Source: Viola odorata (taxonomy: Eukaryota > Streptophyta > Magnoliopsida > Malpighiales > Violaceae). Taken from it: a stretch of DNA of 64,000 bases. The translations under genes and the position numbers were made by a program. The notes below the pieces were generated by a model. That model ran no database searches and was not told the DNA's origin. It saw only the letters and a list, made by a program, of their open reading frames with translations. Shown here in pieces: positions 42,815 through 54,908 of this stretch (positions within the stretch are counted from its first letter, which is position 1; every line of letters begins with the position of its first letter). The DNA is taken from contig OY829542.1 of the NCBI GenBank assembly GCA_963691705.1, positions 26,212,579 through 26,276,578 of the forward strand, in the 5' to 3' direction.

Positions 42815-44995
42815 ATGGTTAGGAATAGGCCTCGCCAGGTTCTCTGGAGACCCGTGGATCCAGAGGTCGCACAGTCACCCAGTATTTTTACATGCGATGT
42901 GGTTCTAAGGGCCGAACTGGAGGAACACGGTATTACCTTTCCCCCCGGATATGAGCCCTTTGTTCCTGAAAGCTACATGCGGCTTCATAATTCGGCGTGG
43001 GATTTCTGTAGGCTACTTTACTTTAAGATGTTCCTCTATGGTTTTTGCTTTCCCGTCCATGATTCAATACTAACGCTGTTGCGGGAGCACAACCTTAATC
43101 CTACCCAGATAACTCCTTCTTCCTGGTGTGGGGTTTATGCCTTTCTTCGCACTTGCGAGTTGAAGAACATTCTCACCCCATCCCTTAATTTATTTCGCAA
43201 ATTCTTTAGTATGAACTGTCATAATTGTTTAATCGACATCACTCCTCGATGGGATGACGCGTTCGTGCAGTCGTTCTGGCAGCGGTTTCGCGACTTTGAG
43301 GGTGGTGGCTGACTAGAAAAGTAGTTTCTTCGTTCTCGAGCTACCGTCCCGTTTGTGGCGCATTAACTTTAACCAGGAGCTCATAGGCCCCATTTGGATA
43401 AATCCCGTGGTACTGACCAGAACTGAGCTAGAGCAGGCTAATGCCTTGTTGGACGTGGATACCTGCTATCGTATCCGCGAATTTGCTTTGTTCAAGCCTC
43501 TAGAGGACTGCGTTATGGGTGAGTCTGCCTTTTCTCGCATTTTCTTTGCAATCGTTCCTTGTCCTAAGACGTTTCTTTTTCAGGAGACACTAATGGTCAA
43601 TCATCTGGTAATGCTAACGCTCCTTTAAATGTAACGCCGCTCTAAACTTTACCAGCCTCTCCCCCTGGCGAAGGCTCTACTCGCCAAAGCGCTCGGCCAG
43701 AGGGGAAGGACCAAGACAGTTGCTCGGGGAGGGCGAAGGCTCAGCGGCTCTGTCTGAGCTTCTCATTTCATCGAGAATTGACAACCAGATCGTCGCTGAA
43801 GAACAGACTCAAGTCGACCCATAACAAGGGTATTTGATAGTGACGACGAGGATATGGATGTTAAACCAGACCTCCACCATGCTTCTTCCTCTCACCGGAA
43901 AAAGCTTCGAACAAACACGAGTGGATGGGCTATCGGAGTTCCTTCTGTTAGTGCGGCGGCTGCTTCCACACCTGTTGTTTAACCCAAGGCAAGTACTTCT
44001 TAGTCGGAGAAGATTACTGAGGCGTCGGCTGCCACCCATTCTACCGAGGCGGGGACCCCCACCGGTGACAGGCTTTCCTCCTACAGCTATCGCTCCTGAT
44101 TCTCCAATTTCTCACTATATTCCCAATGTAGTGGTCACGTCTTCCGCTGCGGATTCAGTTGCTGAGTTGCCGCCTAAAGCCCTTCCGCAATTGTTCTTCA
44201 CTCCTATCTCGAATGTGATTGCCGAGGGTTCTTCTTCAAGTCCAACAGTCAATCTTTCCTATGGCGGCCCTAACGGGACCTTGAACTATCATATGAACTT
44301 GACAGGGTTCTATTTTGACGGTCTCTACGCTGTCGGGGTGTCCAATCTTTTTTCTAGAGATGAGTTTACCGCACCCTTGATAGGGGAAATGATGAGTTCC
44401 CGCGAAGAGAAAGAGAAGTTTCTTCAGCTTTCTCCGAAGGCCCGCCACCGACATATTATGAATGATTCTCTGGATATCTTCCGCCATCTGAACTATCTGT
44501 TCGAAGTTCATGACCATGATTGCAAAACTTTTCTAGCGCGATATGCGCTCAAAAGGTGCAGCTTGACCGAATGGCGGACCAAGTGAGGTTGCCAACACGT
44601 CTCCATGACGAGTCACGGAAGGAACTAAGTAGAGAGAGATCCGTAGGGAAAGCCAAGGTTGAGGTTCTGGAGGCAGAGTTAGTGTAAGAAAAGAAGAAAA
44701 ATCTCTTTTTTCGCGAAGAGATGCTAGCTCAAGACGAGGAGTTTGCCAGGACACCGCTGAAAATAGAGTAGTGGAAAAAGAAGGTCTTGGAAGCCTTCAC
44801 CTCTAGATTCGCAGCCCGCTTTAAGGGTGACTCTTCTGATCCAGCCTAGGTTGCTGACTATGTTTTTGTCGTGATGGACGAGGTTAGCGAAAGTAGGAAT
44901 GGCTCGTCTGCCCTGGAGGGAGAAAGGACTGACGACAACGGTGGTGGGGTACACAACATTTTCCCCCGAGGGGTGACTCGAGTGCCGCAGCAAAT
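42815..44995 (+). pseudogene. E antisense unit iii: Transposase_28-like ORF with coiled-coil end
   Basis: The first exon (42815-43312) reads MVRNRPRQVLWRPVD, LEEHGITFPPGYEPFVPE, FKMFLYGFCFPVHDSILTLL and ITPSSWCGVYAFLRTCE. This pattern fits the plant 'putative gypsy type transposon' family (Pfam PF04195, as I recall it). After a broken stretch, 43352-43518 ends at a donor (ATGG/GTGAGT), and an acceptor (TTTTTCAG) at 43583 restores the frame. A middle domain (44260-44580, FDGLYAVGVSNLF) and a Lys/Glu coiled coil (44586-44995) with two stops follow. It is related to unit iv. Function unknown. Confidence 0.55.
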
Positions 44996-45635
44996 TCATG
45001 AATCTCCCCCTTGATTGTTATTCCATTCGCCATCTGTATTTCTTTTATTCTTCCCTGGAAAATCATTTGACATCATTCTTTCTGTAATAATGCTGACACC
45101 ATGCAGCCTTTATCGCACCGTTTGGTTCATTGTATTGTTGTTGTTACTCACTCTTCTTTAGCCTCTCTGTACTGTCGCGCCGTTTCGTGAGGTCGCGCGG
45201 TGAGGCTAGCACTGCTTTTTAGGTCATTAAATGCTGCGAATCCCTAATTAATGCGATTTGAAGAGTAATGAGGAGGAAAGACACGTGTCCTTCTCACGGA
45301 GAGGCGTTTGAAGCAGGCGCCTTCTAGGGAGATACGAGTGCTGAAGCGTTTCATCATTGTTTTAAAACTTACGCCTTCTCGCACGTGCCACGCTCTTTGT
45401 CACGCCGCTTCGCCATGTGTCAGTTGTTACCTGGTCATGCCTTTTTACCCTCTCAGGATTATATATAATGTTTTCCCTATCTCCTCTTTCTTTTTTAATC
45501 TCCTTTCTCGTTCGTTGTTACCTTCTGGAAAATAACCCGCGCCGCTCCTTCTTTTCTGGTCTGGGACTCCTGGTGTTTTCTTTTGCGAAGGTACACACGC
45601 CCTTTCTTTCTCTTTCTTTCTTCTTTTTGTTGGTC

Positions 45636-47935
45636 ATGGCTAAGACTCGTTCTAAGAAATCTGCCGAGGAAGGAGATCCTCAAAGGTCTGTTGGGGAAGA
45701 AAAAATTGATAATACGCCCACTTCTCTCTATACTCTGCCTTTAATTCATCGCAAATTGGCCGAGTCTAATGTTCGGTTCCCTAAGGATTATCCTGTGCAT
45801 GTTGCTTCTGAATCACTCCGCCTGAATAGTCCTTTACCTGGTAATAGTAGAATGTTGTATGCTAAATTGTTTGATTATGGGTTTCGGCTTCCCCTTGATC
45901 CGCTCGTGAAACTGTTGCTGCTGATTCTGACTTGGCTCCGGCTCAGTTGAGCCCTAACGCGATTTGCGTTGTTAGTGCCTTTGCAGCATTGTGCCGATTC
46001 AAAGGGATTGAATCCCCCTCTTTAGCGTTACTTCATAATATTTTCCAGTTGTACTCTCGTAAGGGGGTGATATCGATATCCCCCCGTTATGAAGATAGCT
46101 CGCTGAAGAACTTTACTTGGAAACTCATGGGCATTGAATCCTCCGTTCCTGGCTGGAAGGAGGGATTTTTCATTGTTGACCTGCTTGAGCCTTTATGGAG
46201 GACCGGCTTTAATGAAGAAATTAAAGATGGGGCTTGGGGTAGCAGGAAACCCCTCTCTGACCCGAAAGATGGTTGGTTGAAGACGCTGCTTCAACTAGAC
46301 TTTAGCGTTGACGCCCGTAAAGTAGCTAACGGGTTGGATATGGAGAAATGCAAAAAGGGTGAGCGTTTGGCCTTTTTCTTTATGCTGCAGGGAAGTACTA
46401 ACGCTAACATTTTGTAACTGTGCAGTCCTCCACCTGGTTGGGAGCCTGAGTACTTTTGAAGGAAGAGGAAACGGGAGCAAAGGAAAAAGGCCGAAGCCGA
46501 GGCCGAAGCTGTTGCAGCTGCTACCGCTGTTGAAAGGGAGGTTACCGCTGCTACTCTAGACACTGCCCAAGCGTCGCCTCCACGAACTCGTGCTGTGAAG
46601 AAGAAGAGGGCTAGGTAAGTGAGCGTTACGCATCTCGCTTCTTCCCAGACTGTCGTTTCTTCGGAGGCGACAGCTGATACGATCCCTTCTGGAATTCCTC
46701 TGATTCCTTTAAGCACCCAGGTATTTATTTGTTTCCCCTACTGCTTTCTTTCTTTCTGCGCAGTTTTCTTATTATGCTTTTGTGTTATTAGGAAGTCGGC
46801 GCTGTTTCTGCTCATTCATCTTCTCAAGGCGGTATGTCTATCGCGGAGTCCCTCATAGAGCGTCAGAAGAAGGCTCATTATGAGCTTCAAAATAGCCCTT
46901 CGTCGTCTGCCGCTAATCCACCTCTGACGACCCTTGGGGGCAGTGGTGCGCCTGTCGAGCAATCGCAAGGCGCTAGTTTCGGCGGCGATCCTCACACTTT
47001 TGGTGATTCTCCGCTCTATTCTTCTTCCGTTGCTGCAGGCTTTAACTCGAACGCTCTTAATCTTGGAGACATGGGAGGGGTCTTTTGTTCCTAACATGGG
47101 AGGCTCCAACAGCCGCCCTCCTTCTCCCTCTACTCTATTTTTCGTTCCGATGTCTCCGCCTGCTGTCGCGAGGGGCAGCCCTGTTCCCAACTTGATGGCT
47201 GGCGCCACTTCATATCTTCCTCCCGTCCTCCCTACTCACCAAATTGACTTGCGCTCTTTTAGAGATAATGCTCTGCAATTTCTGGCGGATGCTAGCAGTG
47301 ACGCTATCCTCGCGTCTACCTCCTTCCTGGCGGCTGAGATGATGTTTCTTCAAAGAGAGAGGGGTGCCTTTGTGGCTAAGAGTCAACAGGAGCGCATAAA
47401 CTTCCTCCGTTCTCAAGTGTTTTCTTCCTTCTACCATGTCCATTACATGGACGAGGAAAATACCAGAGTGATGGCAGATGGGCAAGGGGAGATAGATAAG
47501 CTGATGTCTGAGCGTCACGGTCTCCTGGACGCCCTTACCGCTGCCAAACAAGAATCAGAGACTGCTAAGCGGGAGGCAGCGACTGCTAAGCAGGAGGTGG
47601 AAGTTGTTAGGCTTGCCTTAGAGGAGGAGAAACAGAAGGGTATTGCTTTGAACGAACGCCTTTCTCAGGAGGAAGCCGAGTTAGCTCGGGAGAGGTAGAG
47701 GAATGGTGAGATATCTGCCGAGCTTGCTCTTTCTGCCGAGAAGAGTCGTTGGTACTTGAAGGAAGGTGGGGCAGTCATGTCGGAGGCCCTTATGTATAAT
47801 TACGGGGTAGAGAACCTTCGTATTCAAGCTCTTGCTGACTTCTTCGACAAGAGGGTTGCAACCATTTCTGATGAGGACTTCTATCGCTCAAGAACCGTTC
47901 AACAAGGAGGAGGCAATACATCAACTGCTCCTTAG
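45636..47935 (+). pseudogene. E antisense unit iv: second Transposase_28-like gene with introns
   Basis: ATG at 45636 (MAKTRSKKSAEEG), TATA box ttatatataatg near 45458-45469. Predicted exons are 45636-46358, 46426-46614, 46649-46720 and 46792-47935. The donors (GGTGAGC, AGGTAAGT, AGGTATTT) and acceptors (TGTGCAG, CTTCCCAG, GTTATTAG) are all GT/AG. The N-terminal part parallels unit iii (VRFPKDYPVHVASE; YAKLFDYGFRLPLDP; SPNAICVVSAFAALCRF). The C-terminal part is a long coiled coil (AKQESETAKREAATAKQEV) ending near 47935. Lesions are a frameshift near 45915, a TGA near 46460, a frameshift near 47090 and a TAG at 47696-47698. It is a decayed copy of a spliced gene. Confidence 0.6.
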
Positions 47936-48329
47936 GCATCATGCCTTATTTATTTTTGATTTTTGTAGTCGATGCGCCTTCCTCTATTTTGTAATATTAA
48001 CAATATCACTTCTCTCTTGGTTAGGCCGCTGCTTTTTTGAATGGAATTTCTTTATCCACTTCGCTTCATAATATTGTTTGTGCGATTGTTCAACCGCGGC
48101 GTTTGTTGCCGTGTTTCTATTCTTGGAGACATATCATTTCTGTAATGGCTTGACTATCAATACAGGCTTCTCAGCTGTATCTTTCTGTTACCTTATCATT
48201 GTGTCTCTGGTAGTGTTTTCGAGGACGAGTCAGCGTTACTTTTGTCCGTGTTATACTCAAATCAATGCCACCCTTTGTTGTTAGGGGAAGTATCTAGCCT
48301 TGCTAAATTCAGGCCTGCCGCGACAATGT

Positions 48330-48930
48330 TGTTGTGATATGGACACCTCTCCAACTCTACTTCACCGGGTATCAACCGCTCGGTTACTAGCTAGGGTATC
48401 TCTTTTCATTCTAAATATCAACGGTTGGCTTGGGGCGTGCCTCGTCTTAGTGAGCCGTCTGATCAGGACCGGGCATCACAAGGATAGGATTTTCACTCCC
48501 AAGCGCTGAAACCTCACGTCTCTGGAGCGTGCCTCGTCTTAGTGGTCCGTCTGTGTGAGCACGGTGGCCACAAGGATAGGATTTTCACTTCCAGGACGGA
48601 GTTGCTCACTCCTCGGGGCGTGCCTCATCTTAATGGTCCGTCTTTGTGAGCACGGTTGCCACAAGGATAGGATTTTCACTCCCGAGGATGCCAGGGTGTG
48701 CCTCTTCTTAATGGGCCGTCTATGTGAGCACGGTTACCACAAGGATAGGATTTTCACTCCTGGGGGCGTTGGGGCGTGCCTCGTCTTAATGGGCCGTCTA
48801 TGTGAGCACGGTTACGACAATGATAGGATTTTCACTCCCGACGCTATGTTATGCCAGGGCGTGCCTCGTCTTAGTGAGTTGTCTAATCAGGACCAGCCAT
48901 TACAAGGATAGGATTTTCACTCCTGGCATT
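48330..48930. repeat. Tandem repeat between integrase and the antisense cassette of E
   Basis: Seven to eight units of about 65-90 bp sharing gggcgtgcctcgtcttaatg, ccgtctatgtgagcacgg and caaggataggattttcactc. These repeats lie just downstream of integrase on the element's sense strand, where Tat elements often carry them. Confidence 0.88.
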
Positions 48931-49071
48931 CTTCATTGCCTGCATATTTCTAGTTGTAAAGTGCACGGAGAGTGCTTCTGATTCATTTGTTAGAATAATG
49001 TTGATATTACCGGATAAGAAAGACTAGTTTCTGGCATGGTATAGCTTCAGCTTAGCTATGTTCCAAGAGTT

Positions 49072-50680
49072 TTACAGGGGAGTCCCCTTGAGTGTTTCCA
49101 AATGGTATGCTCCTCTCCCTACAACGCGGGTGACACAGTACGGTCCGTCCCAATTTGGGCTAAGCTTCCCCATGCGTTGCCCTGCTGCTCGTTTGTCTCT
49201 GAGAACTAGATCCCCTGCTTTAAGCAATCGCTCTCTCACTTGCCTATTGTGGTATTGTGCCATTTTCCTTTTGTAGTGCAGGGTTTTTAGGAGTGTCTCC
49301 TCGTGTATCTCTAGAAGTGCATCAAGGTTAGCGCATAACCTTTCTTCGTTGGTTTCCTCCCTGAAATGAGCCACTCGAAGGCTTATGGTGCCAATTTTTA
49401 CCGGCGTGACAACTTCTATTCCAAAGGCCAACGTGAATGGGGTTTCTCCCGTGCTAGCCTTGATAGTCATGCGGTAGGCCCACAATACGTATGGCAGTTC
49501 GTCTGGCCATTTCTTTTTGGAACCTTCCAGGTTTCTTTTGATGCCACTAACAATACTGCGGTTGGTCACTTCGGCCTGACCATTAGTTTGAGGGTACGCT
49601 ACGGAAGAGAACCTTTGTTCGATCTGAAATTCTGCACACTGATCTCTGAAGAATTGGCTCGTAAACTGCGTTCCGTTGTCGCTAACCAGTACACGAGGTA
49701 CCCCAAATCGCATAATGACTTGGTGCTTAAAGAAACGCCAGATTTTCTCAGTGGTGATGGTGGCTAACGCCTCTGCTTCTGCCCATTTTGTGAAATAATC
49801 TACCGCCACGACCACAAATTTTAATTGAGATCTGGCCTTCGGAAACAGGCCCAAGATGTCAATGCCCCATTTGGCAAACGGGCATGGAGCGACTATCTCT
49901 GAAATCTGCACGGCCGGTTTTCGAGGGATCTTCGCGTATTCTTGACATTTCTGACAGGTTTTTACGAAGTTATGGCAATCTCTCCGAATAGTGGGCCAGT
50001 AGAACCCCGACCGAAATACTTGGGCTGCAAAGGTGTCGCTGGCGATGTGCATGCCGCATATTCCTTCATAAATTTCTCGCAACACGTGAAGGCCTTCCTG
50101 TTCCGATATGCACTTAGCGGCCGGGTAGGAGAAATATCTCCGAATCAATTCTCCATTATAGTACGTGCATCGTGCCGCTCGTTTCAGGATTTTCCTTTTT
50201 TCCGCATTTTCCGCTGGTAGCTCGTCTTGCTTCAGGTATTTTATTACTGGGATTCTCCAGTCGTTCTCTACTTCCTCCACGCAAAGCGATGCTTGTTCTT
50301 CCATGAAAGAAGGTGTGGATAGCTCCCCGTAGTGCACATCCCTGGGTACGGAGGCTTCTAAATTGGCTGCCATTTTGGCGAGATTGTCAGCCTCTGCATT
50401 ATCCTCCCTGGGAATATGCTCAAAGGTGACTTGGGTGCCTTTTTCCTGTATTTCTGATAGCTCACGCTTTACTTTGGCTAGGTATTGAATCATGATAGGC
50501 TCTCTGGCTTGGGAGTTTCCTAGGACTTGGTCTATTATCAGTTTAGAATCTCCGCGTATCTTTAAGCGTAGACCGCATTCTGCTCCTGTGGCGTGCGCAG
50601 CTTCGACAGAGAAGTTGTTTCCTATTCTGAGCCCTGCTAGCAATGCTTCATATTCAGCCGCATTGTTGGACAAATTTTGA
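49072..50680 (-). pseudogene. Element E second RNase H and integrase
   Basis: From about 50680 the frame is open to 49072. It starts in an RNase H of the archaeal-like type (NNAAEYEALLAGL; RGDSKLIIDQV; HIPREDNAEADNLA), the second RNase H of Tat elements. Integrase follows: His-His-Cys-Cys zinc motif (REIYEGICGMHIASD; CQKCQ) and the complete D,D-35-E triad (D in WGIDILG, D in SDNGTQF, E in NGQAEVTNR, 35 residues between the last two). The C-terminal part (LKAGDLVLRDK; NWDGPYCVTRVVG) ends near the first plus-strand repeats. This is the best preserved coding part of E. Confidence 0.9.
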
Positions 50681-51356
50681 TGGCATATCGTATCTCTATA
50701 CCGTTTGGTCCGATTAGGAAAACACCCGCGCCTGCTAACTCTTGATTTTTTGCTCCGTCTACGTGAATAACCCATAAGTTCGTATATGTTTCCGGGGACG
50801 AGAAGTATGAATCCTCTAGCTCCTCTTCTGACAGGTCTGTTAGCGCATCCTTTGTGAATGTGCATTCCGCTATGAAGTCCGCTAACGCTTGGGCTTTAAT
50901 AGCTGGTCTAGCTTTGTACTGTAGCCCGTATTGTTCGAGTTCGATTGCCCAAATTAACATTCTTCCTGAGGACTCTAGTTTTCTAAAGATTTTTCTCAAA
51001 GGCTGGTCGGTGAGTACTGTGACGGGGTGGGTTTGGAAGTACCAATCCATCTTCCGCGTTGCCTGTATTAGGGCAAGCGCTATCTTCTCAATGCGGGCGT
51101 ATCATAGCTCAGCGTCTTTCAATATGTGGCTGATGAAAAACACGGGGTGGTGTATATGCCCTTCACTTCGTACGAGGATAGCACTAACTACCTCGTCAGC
51201 TACGCCCAGGTATAAATATAGCTCAACGCCGGATTCAAGCCTTGTTAGCATTAGATCAGATGAGAGATAAGCTTTTAGATCCGCGAATGCTTTCTCACAT
51301 TCCTCCATCCACCTGAAGGGGCCTTGTTTCGAATGACCTTGAAAAAGGGTAAGCAT
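50637..51356 (-). pseudogene. Element E RNase H
   Basis: The frame reads RWMEECEKAFADLKAYL, LYLYLGVADEVVSAILV and HPVFFISHILKDAEL, then TGA at 51104-51102 (CGA to TGA likely), then YARIEKIALAL, TDQPLRKIFRKLESSGRM and the start of the second RNase H (WVIHVDGAKN). A frameshift near 50680 separates this from the rest of the second RNase H. The connection to RT is also shifted near 51310. Confidence 0.85.
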
Positions 51357-52515
51357 CTCTCACCCTGCTTGGAGATGAACCGTCCTAACGCGATGACGCG
51401 CCCAGTGAGCTTCTGTATTTCTTTGATAGTCCGAGGGGGTATCATGTCTTGGATGGCTTTTATCTTCGAAGGGTTAGGCTGGATACCCTTCCAGCTAACC
51501 ACATAGCCCAAGAATTTACCCATTTGGAACGCGAACATGCATTTTTGCGGATTCAATTTCATTTTGTATTCTTTCATCACGCTGAAGACTTCTTCCAAGT
51601 CAGCTAGGTGGTCTTTAAAGCTTCGACTTTTGACCAGGATGTCATCCACGTAGGCTTCTACATTTTTCCCAATTTGGTTTTCAAAGACTTTATTTGCCAT
51701 GTGCTGGAATGTTGCCCCGGCATTTTTCAGCCCAAACAGATTGCAGTGTAGCAGTAAGTAGCCTTTGGGGTGATGAAGGCGATTTTCTCTTCATCTTCTA
51801 CGGCCATGGGAATTTGATGATACCCGGAGTTAGCATCTAAAGAGCTTAGGTAGGCATACCCAGCGGTTTGGTCGACCAACTGATCGATTCGGGGAAGGGG
51901 ATAGCAATCCTTGGGGCAGGCATCGTTCAAGTCGGTGAAGTCGATGCACATGTGCCAGTCTCCATTAGGCTTAGGGACTAACACAGGGTTAGCCAACCAG
52001 GTCGGGTATTGGACTTCTCGAATGAACCCCGCATCCGTGAGCTTTAATAGTTCTTTCTCGATAGCTGCTATCTTTTCCGGTGAGAAAACGCGCCGCCTTT
52101 GTTGAACAGGTTTGGCGTTAAGTTTAACGTTCAGCCGGTGTTCCGCAACCTCTCGCAAAATTCCAGGCATGTCCGCTGGTTTCCACGCGAACTCTCCTTT
52201 GTATTTTCTTAGCAGTCGAGCTATCTGCACATTCTCTTCAGGGCTTAGCTTTTCGCTGATCAAGAGCTTCGCTTCACTGTCCTCACCGATAGGTATTGAC
52301 ATCATCTTATCCAATGGCTGGGTGCGCTTTTCTTCCTTATCATCAAAGGGATCGTCCGCTACGCATACGTAACGATCACAACTCCTTTGAGTCATGAGCA
52401 AGTAGCATTCGGCAGCTAGCTTCTGGTCTCCTTTGATTGAAACCACGGCGTCCCACGAGGGGTATTTCATCCGCAGGTGTTTTTGTGATATCGCTGCCCC
52501 GAAGATGTATGGCAT
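51275..52515 (-). pseudogene. Element E reverse transcriptase
   Basis: The frame 52515-51727 covers the linker and fingers (FAWKPADMPGILREVAEH; VQYPTWLANPVLVPK; MCIDFTDLNDACPKD; SLDANSGYHQIPMAVEDEEK). It shifts at about 51727 and resumes with KNAGATFQHMANKVF, the catalytic YVDDILVKS (YVDD at 51652-51641), and the thumb FLGYVVSWKGIQPNPSKI. These phrases are typical of Tat RT. Two frameshifts (about 51727 and 51310) would prevent translation. Confidence 0.9.
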
Positions 52516-53370
52516 TATAGGGCAGAGTCAAGTCTACGACCAGGAATAATAATTCTTCTGAGCGTTTGGATGTGTCATCTCGGAAATACACTGGCAGTGA
52601 CGTGATCCCTGTTACCGGGATCAGGACCCCATCAACCCCAATAATTGGCCTTTTACAAGGCGTTAGCTCACCGTCAGGGCGCTTCATCAGGTTGTATGCT
52701 TCTAGCAAAAACAGATTTACCGCGCTCCCATTATCGACAAGAGTTCTTCTTACTTCGTGACTGCCGATAACGGGTGTTACTACCAACGCATCGTTATGCG
52801 GGAAAATAATGCCTTTCTCGTCTTCTTCTGAGAAGGACAATACCATCCTGTCTAAAGCGCTTATTGCCTCAATTTTCACCTGTGTGCTTTCTCGTTTGCG
52901 CTTCTCCCCGGGACTGGGCGTTTGTTGTATAGTTTCATCAAAGTAGGGTGTCCCGCCCGCGATGATATTAATCATAGGAACCTGGTCACTATGAACAATG
53001 AGTGTCTCCCTATTTTGCCCGAGGGGGATCGCGTTAGCTCCCTTGGTGTGAGAGGGCGTTTGCTTATGGTCAGTTATCCCTTCAGCCGGATTGTTCCTGG
53101 CCCCTTCTCTTGCCTTGGTGGCAAACTCTCCGAGATAGCCTTCTTCAACTAGGCGTTCTATAGCTAGTTTTAGTTCTCTGTATACATCCGTCGAATGTCC
53201 TTTGACTTTGTGGAATTTACAGAATGCGTTCTCTCTTTCTCCCATAATTACTCCTGGTTTCACAAGAGCTGGGTAACGGGTGGGTAGATTTCGTTGCTGG
53301 ACTATCGCTAGGATTTCTGCTCTTGGGAGTATGAGGGAAGGTCAGGGTCGTATATCGGGCCTTTTGGCGG
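52516..53370 (-). pseudogene. Element E gag end and protease
   Basis: It starts in the end of gag with a degenerate zinc motif (CKFHKVKGHSTDVYRELK, last Cys replaced by Tyr). The protease core RTLVDNGSAVNLF (catalytic Asp at about 52735-52733) and IIGVDGVLIPVTGITSLPV with VVDLTLPYNAI follow. Asp-Asn-Gly replaces Asp-Thr-Gly. Frameshifts occur near 53350 (from gag) and near 52515 (into RT). Confidence 0.82.
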
Positions 53371-53376
53371 ATCCGC

Positions 53377-54720
53377 TTATTTTCGGGTAGGGGAACCTCC
53401 AAGTCTCCCTTTTGAAAAGTTACCTCTCTGCCGATTAGAGGCCTTGGCGGCGTGCTCTTTCCGCTGGCCATAATCATCGCTTGGTCGCGTATCAGGAGCG
53501 TTGCTAGGTGGGGCGTTAGAGGCCGGGTACGGGTCTGACGGTATGTCCCGCATCCGCTCTCTATTTTCCTCTTCTTCCATCCTCGCATAATTATGCGCTT
53601 TCAGTCTTAGTGCATCCAGGGTCAATGGTGGGTCTACCATTAATGTATCTCTCAATTTTCCATAACGGCAGTTACGCTTTAGGGCTTCCACTGCAAAATC
53701 GATAGTGACCCCTAGCGTCAAGGACATTTTGAGATCAAATCGACCTAAAAATTCATTCAACAATTCCTGCAGTTTTCGATGAATATCAAATAGCGCAGCC
53801 GTTGACTTCCTGATGGGGATTGCAGTGCTAAACCGACTCCTGAACTTATCTTCCAGCTGGGAGAAGTTATCAATAGATCCGACTGGGAGTCCCTCGAACC
53901 AGAGACGTGCCACTCCTGACAGTGTCATGACGAAAATTTGGCATAGCGCGGCATCACTACGGGTTTGGAGCTGCACAAAGTCTTTCACCTTATTAAGGTG
54001 AGAAATAGGGTCTTTCGTGCCATCATATGATTCTGTAGGGAGTTTTACATGTCGATGGACCCTATGATGTCTCACGAGGTAACTGAACGGGTGACCAGCG
54101 TTACCGTCAGGGACTCCGTGAGGTCGATGCGGAGGAGGATTTTTGACATTGTATCTTGGGTTATGAGGGTCATATTCGCGATGCTGCCTGGGAGATCGAC
54201 TGCGGCTTCTTGGCGTTCGAGTCTGACGCCTCCTGCTGCTTGATCTTTCACTGTCATCCCAATGTTCTCTATATTCATCATGCCGGCAACCTTCTTCATG
54301 GATAGGGATTTCTCTCCTATATTGCCCAGAAGGTTCAACATGTCGATGTGCAAGTTGCGGGACATTCATGGGGGCCGATGGCAAGGGTAAGGAAAACGGA
54401 AACCCTCTGGATTGCCGCGGCGACAACGGTCGCTCATTGACAATAGACAGAGTGAAAACTATCTGGGAGGACACACCGGGTCCAGAGACATGAGGCGTAA
54501 ACCCAGCAGCCAATTCTGTCAACTGATCCAATTGGGCTTGGAGGGCCGCTATTGAGTTCACGAGAGGGTTGTCTGCATCACCCACCATGGATCCCCTCGC
54601 TTGGGGGGTAGAATAGCTGGGTCCCGTCATCTGAGAAAAAGGGGAACAAATCTGGAATGCGGATGTTTCTGCCACTTGTCTAAAGGGAGGATCTGATCCC
54701 CCTATGGTGATCTCTTGCAT
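53377..54720 (-). CDS. Element E gag
   Basis: 447 codons open from MQEITIGGSDPPFRQ. An Arg/Ser-rich stretch (SRRRQTRTPRSRSRSPRQ) precedes the capsid domain: HVKLPTESYDGTKDPISHL, LSGVARLWFEGLPVGSI, FRSRFSTAIPIRKSTAAL, LNEFLGRFDLKMSLTLGV. This is the retrotransposon gag fold as found in Tat elements. The zinc knuckle lies beyond a frameshift near 53350. An ATG at 54822 (MASDSDPVLSQSSS) opens only 21 codons and may be the original start in a shifted frame. Confidence 0.85.
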   Translation of the reverse strand: MQEITIGGSDPPFRQVAETSAFQICSPFSQMTGPSYSTPQARGSMVGDADNPLVNSIAALQAQLDQLTELAAGFTPHVSGPGVSSQIVFTLSIVNERPLSPRQSRGFPFSLPLPSAPMNVPQLAHRHVEPSGQYRREIPIHEEGCRHDEYREHWDDSERSSSRRRQTRTPRSRSRSPRQHREYDPHNPRYNVKNPPPHRPHGVPDGNAGHPFSYLVRHHRVHRHVKLPTESYDGTKDPISHLNKVKDFVQLQTRSDAALCQIFVMTLSGVARLWFEGLPVGSIDNFSQLEDKFRSRFSTAIPIRKSTAALFDIHRKLQELLNEFLGRFDLKMSLTLGVTIDFAVEALKRNCRYGKLRDTLMVDPPLTLDALRLKAHNYARMEEEENRERMRDIPSDPYPASNAPPSNAPDTRPSDDYGQRKEHAAKASNRQRGNFSKGRLGGSPTRK

Positions 54721-54887
54721 TGCAGTAGAAGTATCAGAAGTAGCGAAAGGAAAAAGTCATCGGGGAGTAGTGAACGGGATGCTGGAGGACTGGGACAGCA
54801 CGGGATCTGAATCTGAAGCCATAATCCTTCGAACTTTGGGGAAAATGGAGCTTGGTTATTAAGGATGCTCACTTAATAGAACCAAAA

Positions 54888-54906
54888 CTCTCAACGAAAG
54901 CACCAA
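54888..54906 (-). promoter_or_regulatory. Primer-binding site of element E
   Basis: Minus strand TTGGTGCTTTCGTTGAGAG begins two bases after the 5' LTR end. Very similar sites follow the 5' LTR in other plant Tat elements as I recall; I do not assign the tRNA. Confidence 0.55.
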
Positions 54907-54908
54907 TT

